DNA of 5,839 nt from Candidatus Stahliibacteriota bacterium (GTDB taxonomy: Bacteria; Hydrothermota; Tepidihabitantia; B3-TA06). Of this stretch, positions 1 to 5,377 are shown piece after piece (positions within the stretch are counted from its first letter, which is position 1; each line of letters starts with the position of its first letter). A program made the translations under genes and the position numbers. The stretch is from assembly GCA_030592225.1 (NCBI GenBank), contig JAUVJT010000136.1:1-5839 (forward strand), written 5' to 3'. The notes below the pieces were generated by a model. It was not told the origin of the DNA. It was given only the letters and a program-made list of their open reading frames with translations, and made no database searches.

Positions 1-115
1 CTATACCCTCCCGCTCCTTCAAACTCAAATGATGGTATTCCTTGTACATACATCCTTAGGATAACGAAATCCCTCTCGTTTTCCAAGGTGTTGCACTTCA
101 TTATTGAACCCACGC

Positions 116-143
116 TTGACAACCCGCAAATCTCTCCTATTAT
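116..143 (+). promoter_or_regulatory. Probable sigma70-type promoter for lemA-htpX
   Basis: A perfect -35 box, TTGACA (116-121), is followed after 16 bp by TATTAT (138-143), one base from the TATAAT consensus. Transcription would start near 150, leaving a leader of about 20 nt that contains little more than the ribosome binding site TAAGGAGG (157-164), four bases before the lemA ATG. The box match is seen directly; its use as a promoter is inference. The rest of 1-115 holds no gene I can recognise; it may include the tail of a gene outside the window or be plain intergenic DNA. Confidence 0.7.
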
Positions 144-168
144 CATCGCAATACCGTAAGGAGGAAAT

Positions 169-732
169 ATGATACTGTTGTGGATTTTCATTGGCATACT
201 TGCGCTTTTGATAATCATTACCATCGCAGGCTACAACACATTAGTGGTCAAGCGCAACCGCACGCGCAACGCGTGGCACCAGATTGACGTTCAGCTTCGC
301 AGACGCTACGACCTTATCCCCAATATCGTAGAAACGGTCAAGGGTTACGCAAAGCACGAGCGCGAGACTCTGGAGAGCGTGATTGCGGCGCGCAAGCTGG
401 GTATGGACGCCAAGACGGTGGAAGACGCGGCCAAGGCCAACAACATGCTGACCGATACCCTGAAGTCCTTATTCGCGGTGGCTGAGGCTTACCCTGATTT
501 GAAGGCCAACCAGAATTTTATGGCGCTTCAAGAAGAACTGCGCACCACCGAGGAAAAGATAGCGTTAGCCAGACAGTTCTACAACGACGCGACAATGGAG
601 TACAATACCGCTACCGAGAAGTTCCCGGGCATCATATTCGCCGGGCTGTTCGGGTTCAAGCGGTTTGAGTTCTGGGAGATTCCCGAGGCCGAGACCGCGG
701 CGCGCGAGCCGGTCAAGGTTTCCTTCGATTAA
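169..732 (+). CDS. lemA: LemA family membrane-anchored protein
   Basis: This 187-residue protein has the usual LemA length and build. An N-terminal hydrophobic segment (about residues 2-21) anchors it in the cytoplasmic membrane, and the rest is mostly helical. Family hallmarks are clear: YNTLV (22-26), RNRTRNAWHQIDVQL (29-43), RRRYDLIPNIVETVKGYA (44-61), then YPDLKANQNF (108-117) and LQEEL..TEEKIALARQFYND (120-140). The start is well supported by TAAGGAGG four bases upstream. LemA proteins have no settled biochemical role; they are often encoded next to M48 proteases, as here, where an HtpX-like protease begins 52 bp downstream. The shared promoter and spacing suggest a two-gene operon acting at the membrane. 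The family assignment is firm; a role as partner or adaptor of the protease is inference. Confidence 0.95.
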   Translation: MILLWIFIGILALLIIITIAGYNTLVVKRNRTRNAWHQIDVQLRRRYDLIPNIVETVKGYAKHERETLESVIAARKLGMDAKTVEDAAKANNMLTDTLKSLFAVAEAYPDLKANQNFMALQEELRTTEEKIALARQFYNDATMEYNTATEKFPGIIFAGLFGFKRFEFWEIPEAETAAREPVKVSFD

Positions 733-784
733 TCGGTTTGATTAGTCGAGACAAATCAATCGAATTAACAAGAACCGGCTAATC

Positions 785-2005
785 ATGGCACGCCGTTCAC
801 TTTACGGACTCATTGCGGTCAACCGGTGGAAGACCGCGTTCTTCGTTATTCTGTTTACCATCATCATCGCCATCATCGGTGCGGCCGTTGTGTTCGTGTT
901 CACCGAGACCTGGAACGGGTTTCTTGTCTGGTGCGTGCTGCTGGCGGTGTTCCTGGTGGGGTATAATATCATTTTCTTTTTTGCATCCAAGAGCCTTGCC
1001 CTTGCCGCCAACGGCGCTCACAAGGCTGATCCCGTGCAGTACAAGAGACTGCACAACGTAGTCGAAGAGATGGCCATTGCTTCGGGACAGCCCAAGCCCG
1101 GGGTCTACATCGTTAATGACCCCTCGCCCAACGCGTTTGCCACCGGGCGCAACCCTAAAAATGCCGCGATTGCGGTGACCACCGGTCTTTACGAAATGCT
1201 GGACCGCGCCGAACTGCAAGGGGTGATTGCCCACGAGATGAGCCATATCAAAAACCACGACATCCTGTTGATGACGATTGTGGCCATAATGGTGGGTGCG
1301 GTGGTGTTGGCTCGCGACATTATGCTGCGTTGGGGATTGTTCTTCGGCAGGGGACGCTCCCGTTCATCGGGCAAGGGTTCCGGCTACACTGCCCTGATTC
1401 GCCTGGCCATAGTATTAATCCTGCTGGTGCTGGCCTCCATTGCGGTGCTCTTAATCAGGGCGGCTATCTCCCGTCAGCGCGAGTACATGGCCGACGCGTC
1501 GGGTGCGATGATGACTCGCAACCCCGAAGGTCTGGCCCGCGCCCTGGAAAAGATCGGCGCGGCGTACAAGCCCATTCAACGCAAAACCACTGCCACCGCC
1601 CACCTCTACATCTCCTCACCGGCGTGTAAAGACCGCATCAATCCAAAAAAGCCGCACCAGAAGGTCAAGGTTAACCTGTGGTCTACCCATCCGCCCATCC
1701 AGCTCCGGGTGGAACGTCTGCGCAGCCTGAACCTTGCCGGCGACTACGCCCGGCAGTTTGCCTGGGCACGGGCAGAAGGTGTAGGATCGGCTGATCTCAC
1801 CTCATCACCCGGAACCATGGGACTCGTGGGAGAACCCGTAACACCGCCCGTAACACTGCCCGTAACACCTCCCGAAATATCCACAACCCCAGTAACTTCT
1901 CCTCGACCTGAAGCCTCGGAACCGTCGTCTCCGACCCAATCCGCCACCCAATCCAGCGAGAAAAAGGAAGATAACTGGGTGGATGAGTATTTTAAGAAGG
2001 ATTAG
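785..2005 (+). CDS. htpX: HtpX-like M48 family membrane zinc metalloprotease
   Basis: This is an integral-membrane zinc endopeptidase of the M48B (HtpX) type, a family that degrades damaged or misfolded membrane proteins with its active site facing the cytoplasm. Two N-terminal membrane segments (about 17-39 and 45-67) precede the catalytic motif AHEMSHIKNHD, with zinc ligands H150 and H154 and catalytic E151. Two more hydrophobic stretches follow (about 160-177 and 203-226). The third ligand is probably E233 in QREYMADASGA. STHPP (300-304) and RVERLRSL (308-315) are the usual C-terminal family motifs. At 406 residues it is much longer than E. coli HtpX (293). The extra part, about residues 331-406, is a Pro/Thr/Ser-rich tail with a 12-bp repeat, ending in a charged, aromatic DNWVDEYFKKD. 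The opening MARRSLYGLIAVNRWKT resembles HtpX N-termini and supports the start, although no Shine-Dalgarno sequence is visible. Co-transcription with lemA is likely. Confidence 0.93.
   Translation: MARRSLYGLIAVNRWKTAFFVILFTIIIAIIGAAVVFVFTETWNGFLVWCVLLAVFLVGYNIIFFFASKSLALAANGAHKADPVQYKRLHNVVEEMAIASGQPKPGVYIVNDPSPNAFATGRNPKNAAIAVTTGLYEMLDRAELQGVIAHEMSHIKNHDILLMTIVAIMVGAVVLARDIMLRWGLFFGRGRSRSSGKGSGYTALIRLAIVLILLVLASIAVLLIRAAISRQREYMADASGAMMTRNPEGLARALEKIGAAYKPIQRKTTATAHLYISSPACKDRINPKKPHQKVKVNLWSTHPPIQLRVERLRSLNLAGDYARQFAWARAEGVGSADLTSSPGTMGLVGEPVTPPVTLPVTPPEISTTPVTSPRPEASEPSSPTQSATQSSEKKEDNWVDEYFKKD
1835..1870 (+). repeat. Three tandem 12-bp repeats in the htpX tail
   Basis: The units CCCGTAACACCG (1835-1846), CCCGTAACACTG (1847-1858) and CCCGTAACACCT (1859-1870) follow each other without a gap, and a fourth begins (CCCG) and then diverges. 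In frame they encode PVTP, PVTL, PVTP (residues 351-362). The length is a multiple of three, so gain or loss of a unit would change only the tail length of the protease. Confidence 0.9.
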
Positions 2006-2024
2006 TACAGCTAACTCCTTTCCG

Positions 2025-2052
2025 TTGACTTGTAGATACACAGGGATATACT
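2025..2052 (+). promoter_or_regulatory. Probable sigma70-type promoter for metK
   Basis: TTGACT (2025-2030) and TATACT (2047-2052) are separated by 16 bp, the same spacing as the promoter upstream of lemA. Transcription would start near 2059, giving a leader of under 40 nt. That is too short for a known SAM riboswitch, and I see no riboswitch-like fold in 2006-2096. No intrinsic terminator is visible between the htpX stop and this site, so some read-through from the upstream operon is possible. Confidence 0.65.
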
Positions 2053-2082
2053 CGAGGTTCTAGTGTTTTGAATTCTTTTGTG

Positions 2083-2099
2083 AAAGGAGGATGCAATTG
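2083..2099 (+). promoter_or_regulatory. metK ribosome binding site favouring a TTG start
   Basis: AAAGGAGG (2083-2090) directly abuts the ATG at 2091, leaving no spacer, which is unsuitable for initiation there. The in-frame TTG at 2097 lies six bases downstream, a normal spacing. The site therefore argues for TTG as the real metK start. Confidence 0.7.
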
Positions 2100-3260
2100 G
2101 AAAGAGTACTTTTAACCTCTGAATCGGTAACCGAGGGACATCCGGACAAGGTGTGCGATCAGATTTCCGATGCGGTGCTGGACGGGGTTCTCAGGCAGGA
2201 CCCCAAGGGACGTGTGGCATGCGAGACCTTCATCACCGTGGGTCTGGTCATCGTGGGCGGCGAGATTACCACCGAATGCTACGTTGAGCTTCCCGGACTC
2301 GTGCGCGAGCTTCTGGCTAAGATAGGCTACACCAATCATAAGTATGGATTTGACGGGGCTTCCTGCGCCGTGCTTAACGCCATAGGCCGACAGTCCTCTG
2401 ATATTGCCCAGGGCGTGGATACCGGCGGCGCGGGCGACCAGGGACTGATGATTGGCTACGCCTGCCGCGAAACCCCGGAGCTGATGCCCATGCCTATCAT
2501 GCTTTCCCACAAGCTCGTCCGCAGGCTGGCCCAAGTCCGCAAACAGGACATCCTTGGCTATCTCGGCCCGGACGGCAAGTCTCAGGTTACCATCGAATAC
2601 GTAAACGGCAAGCCGGAGCGTATCGCCAACGTGGTCATCAGCACCCAGCATACCGAAGAGATTCTCGATTCCACCGGCAATCACATCACGGAGAAGTCAC
2701 GTTCGGAGATAATCGAGACGGTCATCAAACCCGTACTTCCCTCTGACCTCGACACCTCCAACGTCCGCTACTACGTGAACCCTACCGGCAAGTTCGTCAT
2801 CGGCGGGCCCCAGTCCGATACCGGGATGACCGGGCGCAAGATAATCGTTGATACCTACGGCGGCCTTGCTCCGCACGGCGGGGGCGCATTCTCAGGCAAA
2901 GACCCCTCAAAGGTAGACCGTTCGGCAACCTACTTTGCCCGCTACATCGCAAAGAACGTCGTTGGCGCGGGTCTTGCCGATAGACTGCAGGTCAACCTGG
3001 CATACGTTATCGGGGAGCCTGATCCGGCGTCGGTTTCCATCAACGATTTCGGCACGGCAAAGATTGCCCCCCAGAAACTCCTCGACATCATCAATGAAGA
3101 ATTCGACTTCCGGCCCAAGGCCATCATCGAGCGGCTCGATCTTCTGCGGCCCATCTACTCCGCCACCGCCGCCTACGGACATTTTGGAAGGACAGAAGAT
3201 ACCTTTACCTGGGAAAAGCTGGACGCGGTGGATGCGCTGCGGCAAAAAGCCGGGGTGTAG
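2097..3260 (+). CDS. metK: S-adenosylmethionine synthetase (methionine adenosyltransferase)
   Basis: MetK joins ATP and methionine to make S-adenosylmethionine in the cytoplasm, releasing phosphate and diphosphate. All family signatures are present (numbered from the TTG start): TSESVTEGHPDKVCDQISDA (7-26) with the catalytic His and the Mg-binding Asp, GGAGDQGLMIGYA (110-122), GGGAFSGKDPSKVDRS (261-276) of the nucleotide/phosphate-binding region, and a C-terminal YGHFGR. From the TTG the protein is 387 residues, normal for bacterial MetK (E. coli 384), and it begins MERVLLTSESV, in register with the E. coli MAKHLFTSESV. The ATG at 2091 would add Met-Gln and lacks spacing from the ribosome binding site. 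The stop codon TAG (3258-3260) lies inside the left arm of a palindromic repeat. The gene has its own promoter upstream and probably leads an operon that includes ahcY. Confidence 0.97.
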   Translation: MERVLLTSESVTEGHPDKVCDQISDAVLDGVLRQDPKGRVACETFITVGLVIVGGEITTECYVELPGLVRELLAKIGYTNHKYGFDGASCAVLNAIGRQSSDIAQGVDTGGAGDQGLMIGYACRETPELMPMPIMLSHKLVRRLAQVRKQDILGYLGPDGKSQVTIEYVNGKPERIANVVISTQHTEEILDSTGNHITEKSRSEIIETVIKPVLPSDLDTSNVRYYVNPTGKFVIGGPQSDTGMTGRKIIVDTYGGLAPHGGGAFSGKDPSKVDRSATYFARYIAKNVVGAGLADRLQVNLAYVIGEPDPASVSINDFGTAKIAPQKLLDIINEEFDFRPKAIIERLDLLRPIYSATAAYGHFGRTEDTFTWEKLDAVDALRQKAGV

Positions 3261-3304
3261 TGCGAACCTTTAGGTTCGCTAGCGAGACTGAAGTCTCGCA
3301 CTAC
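3257..3304. repeat. REPIN-like compound palindrome, copy 1
   Basis: An outer stem GTAGT (3257-3261) / ACTAC (3300-3304) encloses two perfect 7-bp hairpins with 4-nt loops: GCGAACC-TTTA-GGTTCGC (3262-3279) and GCGAGAC-TGAA-GTCTCGC (3282-3299), with TA between them. Each hairpin is preceded by GTAGT on its own strand, so the unit reads as two inverted REP-like sequences. Its left arm contains the metK stop codon. No T-run follows, so it is not a standard intrinsic terminator; it could still fold at the metK mRNA end and affect stability or read-through. Confidence 0.88.
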
Positions 3305-3319
3305 GTAAATTGTAGATTA

Positions 3320-3336
3320 CAGACAAAAAGTGTCTG
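3320..3336 (+). promoter_or_regulatory. Small inverted repeat just before the ribosome binding site
   Basis: CAGACA (3320-3325) and TGTCTG (3331-3336) are perfect complements around a 5-nt AAAAG loop, four bases upstream of the AAGGAGG (3341-3347) of the next gene. It could be a 5' hairpin influencing translation or a short operator for the ribbon-helix-helix-like product encoded just downstream. The symmetry is seen directly; the function is a guess. Confidence 0.35.
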
Positions 3337-3351
3337 AACAAAGGAGGAGCT

Positions 3352-3732
3352 ATGGCCCTTAAGAAAGGAATTAAAGCCGAGAAACCTGCCTTAACCTTGA
3401 ATTTCGATAAGGAAGCCGCCGACGATCTAGAATACATCGCTAAGCTGATTGAGCAAGATACTAGTGCTACGATAAGTCTTGCGCTTGGAATTCTGAAGAA
3501 AATAGCCGGAGAAAGGAAACGCGGACACCGCACCTACATAGACATCGGTAGAGGACGGAAAGAAGAGATATTAATTAGTTACGCGGATGAACTTTTTGGA
3601 GATAGAGATGTAGCTAGGATACGGGCAGAACGCGAAGCTCGTGCCATGGCAAATGAGAATCAACTAACCAAAGACTTAAAGAGAGAAATAAACAAGTTGG
3701 TTGAGCAGCTAAAGAAAAGTTCTAAGGAGTAA
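3352..3732 (+). CDS. Hypothetical small protein with a ribbon-helix-helix-like N-terminus
   Basis: I do not recognise this 126-residue protein as a named family. Its N-terminal part has the pattern of a ribbon-helix-helix DNA-binding fold: a short strand LTLNF (14-18), helix A (DKEAADDLEYIAKLIEQ), a turn around DTSAT (36-40) and helix B (ISLALGILKKIAGERKR). A more polar middle (HRTYIDIGRGRKEE) follows. The last 40 residues are strongly charged and helical, with L105, L109, I113, L116 and L120 at coiled-coil-like spacing. The start is firm: AAGGAGG ends four bases before the ATG. Four bases separate it from the next gene, so the two are surely co-translated. GC is about 43% (hand count 104 of 240 over 3481-3720), well below the flanking metabolic genes, and AGA, AGG and ATA codons are evident, suggesting separate origin. 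DNA binding is inference from pattern only. Confidence 0.8.
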   Translation: MALKKGIKAEKPALTLNFDKEAADDLEYIAKLIEQDTSATISLALGILKKIAGERKRGHRTYIDIGRGRKEEILISYADELFGDRDVARIRAEREARAMANENQLTKDLKREINKLVEQLKKSSKE

Positions 3733-3736
3733 CAAG

Positions 3737-4030
3737 ATGGCGGGTGATTCAAAAAGTAAAACTGTAGAAGTTAAAGGAAGGACCATAGCTCCTCCCATCA
3801 AAACAATAGAAGAACAGCGAGAGAGTACTGCAAAATGGCTTGCTTATGTAATTGCTGGAGTTTTTGCACTGACAACCCTGGTAACTATTGCTGCATTGAT
3901 TTGGCTTGATCCTAGTAAAACGCCGACTCTCTTGGAGTTTGTGAAAGTTATCTTACCAGCCCTTACGGCCCTTCTCGGTACGGCTTTCGGATTTTACTTC
4001 TCACAGTCCAGATTAAAGAACAGAGATTAA
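3737..4030 (+). CDS. Hypothetical small protein with two transmembrane helices
   Basis: This 97-residue protein has a charged N-terminus (1-33), two hydrophobic helices (about 35-57, WLAYVIAGVFALTTL..., and 67-88, EFVKVILPALTALLG...), a short loop WLDPSKTPT between them, and a basic end, SQSRLKNRD. Positive charges on both ends predict both termini in the cytoplasm. The second helix ends in GTAFGFYFSQ, a pattern I associate with many uncharacterised small two-helix membrane proteins; it does not fix a function. The ribosome binding site AAGGAG (3724-3729) lies inside the end of the upstream gene, seven bases before the ATG, which supports coupling to it. GC is again about 43% (103 of 240 over 3781-4020). 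A holin-like, toxin-like or membrane-sensor role is possible, and none is shown. Confidence 0.8.
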   Translation: MAGDSKSKTVEVKGRTIAPPIKTIEEQRESTAKWLAYVIAGVFALTTLVTIAALIWLDPSKTPTLLEFVKVILPALTALLGTAFGFYFSQSRLKNRD

Positions 4031-4034
4031 ACAT

Positions 4035-4081
4035 GTAGTGCGGAGCTTGAGCTCCGCCGCGAACCTGAAGGTTCGCACTAC
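4035..4081. repeat. REPIN-like compound palindrome, copy 2
   Basis: The plan is the same as copy 1: outer GTAGT (4035-4039) / ACTAC (4077-4081), hairpin GCGGAGC-TTGA-GCTCCGC (4040-4057), one linker base C, and hairpin GCGAACC-TGAA-GGTTCGC (4059-4076). It begins four bases after the stop of the two-helix membrane protein gene. The GCGAACC hairpin is shared with copy 1 but sits on the right here and on the left there. The 21 bases from C4081 match those from C3304 at 15 positions, so similarity runs past the palindrome on this side. No T-run follows. Confidence 0.88.
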
Positions 4082-4120
4082 GTAGGTTGAAGATTGTAAA
4101 CGTCAACGAAAGGAAATTAA

Positions 4121-5377
4121 ATGACTTACGACGTTAAAGACCTAGCGCTTGCCCCCCAGGGTAAGCTGCGCATAGAGTGGGCAGGCCGGTTCATGCCGGT
4201 GCTGGATTTGATTACCGCACGATTCAAGAAAGAAAAACCTCTCAAAGGCAAGCGCATTGCCGCGTGTCTGCACGTAACCACAGAGACCGCCAACCTGATG
4301 CTTACGCTCAAGGCGGGCGGGGCAAAAATAAGGCTCTGTGCGTCCAATCCCCTGTCCACCCAGGACGACGTGGCAGCATCCTTAGTTCGGGACCACGGCA
4401 TCGAGGTGTTTGCCATTCGCGGGGTAAATAACAAGGATTACTACAAACACGTCAACGCCGCGCTGGACATAAAACCTCACATCACCATGGACGACGGCGC
4501 GGACCTGGTGTCCACACTGCACTCCAAGCGCCGCAAGCTTCTTTCCAACATAGTCGGCGGTACTGAAGAAACAACCACCGGAGTCATCCGCCTGCGTGCC
4601 ATGGCCAACGACGGCGCGCTTGAGTATCCGGTGATCTCGGTAAACGACTCGCAGACCAAGTATCTGTTCGACAACCGCTACGGCACGGGTCAGTCAACGC
4701 TCGACGGCGTGATTCGCGCCACCAACTTTCTTATCGCCGGCTCGACCGTGGTCGTGGCAGGTTACGGCTGGTGCGGTAAAGGCGTCGCGATGAGAGCCAA
4801 AGGCATGGGCGCGAAGGTCATAGTTACCGAGATTGACCCCATCAAGGCTCTCGAGGCGGAGATGGACGGGTTTAGTGTGATGCCTATGTTCAAGGCCGCC
4901 CCGCTGGGAGATTTATTCGTGACCCTTACCGGCGACATTGACGTTATCTGGGGCAAGATATTCGAGAACATGAAGGACGGGGCCATATTCTGCAACTCCG
5001 GGCACTTCGACGTTGAGATCAACAAAGACGAGCTTGCCAAGTTGACCATCAAGAAGCGCGAGGTGCGCACCGAAGTCGTGGAACATACCCTCAAGAACGG
5101 CCGCAAGGTTTTCTTCCTTGCCGAGGGTCGGCTAATCAATCTGTCCGCCGCCGAGGGACATCCGGCTGTGGTGATGGACATGAGCTTTGCCAACCAGTCG
5201 CTGGGCGCCGAGTACATCTTTGCCAACGCATCAAAGATGGAGCGCAAGGTATACAATCTGCCTGAGAAACTTGACCGCCAGATTGCGGCAATCAAGCTCA
5301 AGTCCATGGGTGTGAAGATAGACAAGCTTACCCCGCGTCAAAAGGAATACCTGGCTTCCTGGCAGGAAGGAACTTGA
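4121..5377 (+). CDS. ahcY: Adenosylhomocysteinase (S-adenosylhomocysteine hydrolase)
   Basis: AhcY reversibly splits S-adenosylhomocysteine into adenosine and homocysteine using bound NAD, removing the product that inhibits SAM-dependent methyltransferases. Visible motifs: HVTTETANL (51-59) and DDGAD (124-128) of the substrate site, GGTEETTTG (146-154), NDSQTKYLFDNRYGTGQS (175-192), the NAD-binding glycine loop AGYGWCGKG (213-221), NSGHFDVEI (292-300), and LSAAEGHPAVVMDMSFANQS (341-360). At 418 residues it matches the short form seen in archaea and Thermotoga-like bacteria, lacking the insert of the roughly 470-residue proteobacterial forms. Its C-terminus, LTPRQKEYLASWQEGT, is typical of that group. 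The start has GAAAGGA six bases upstream. It closes the methyl cycle begun by metK, about 0.9 kb upstream, and its stop overlaps the start of the OsmC-family gene. Confidence 0.97.
   Translation: MTYDVKDLALAPQGKLRIEWAGRFMPVLDLITARFKKEKPLKGKRIAACLHVTTETANLMLTLKAGGAKIRLCASNPLSTQDDVAASLVRDHGIEVFAIRGVNNKDYYKHVNAALDIKPHITMDDGADLVSTLHSKRRKLLSNIVGGTEETTTGVIRLRAMANDGALEYPVISVNDSQTKYLFDNRYGTGQSTLDGVIRATNFLIAGSTVVVAGYGWCGKGVAMRAKGMGAKVIVTEIDPIKALEAEMDGFSVMPMFKAAPLGDLFVTLTGDIDVIWGKIFENMKDGAIFCNSGHFDVEINKDELAKLTIKKREVRTEVVEHTLKNGRKVFFLAEGRLINLSAAEGHPAVVMDMSFANQSLGAEYIFANASKMERKVYNLPEKLDRQIAAIKLKSMGVKIDKLTPRQKEYLASWQEGT

Noticed and set aside
63..82. Possible terminator AACGA / TCGTT followed by TT upstream of lemA
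   Set aside because: The stem is only 5 bp, poor in GC, with an 8-nt loop and no real T-tract.
726..735. Perfect 10-bp palindrome CGATTAATCG across the lemA stop codon
   Set aside because: It is short and AT-rich in a spacer full of similar words, with no second copy or other sign of an operator.
2006..2096. SAM riboswitch ahead of metK
   Set aside because: The leader after the likely promoter is under 40 nt, and no paired helices or terminator typical of SAM riboswitches are visible.
2112..2684. Long open frame on the minus strand (190 codons) inside metK, and similar ones inside htpX and ahcY
   Set aside because: They lie wholly opposite well-conserved genes, their products resemble no family I know, and they have no convincing start sites. 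They are a by-product of codon bias in the real genes.
3257..3304. Intrinsic terminator after metK (and likewise 4035-4081 before ahcY)
   Set aside because: The hairpins are strong but are followed by ACTACGTA and mixed sequence, not a T-run, and genes continue on the same strand without clear new promoters.
3257..4081. CRISPR array or insertion sequence between the two repeats
   Set aside because: There are only two repeats, about 780 bp apart, enclosing genes that are not transposases, and I found no clear target-site duplication.
4086..4107. Hairpin GTTGA / TCAAC before the ahcY ribosome binding site
   Set aside because: A 5-bp stem with a 12-nt loop is too weak to call, although it lies at a position similar to the 3320-3336 inverted repeat.
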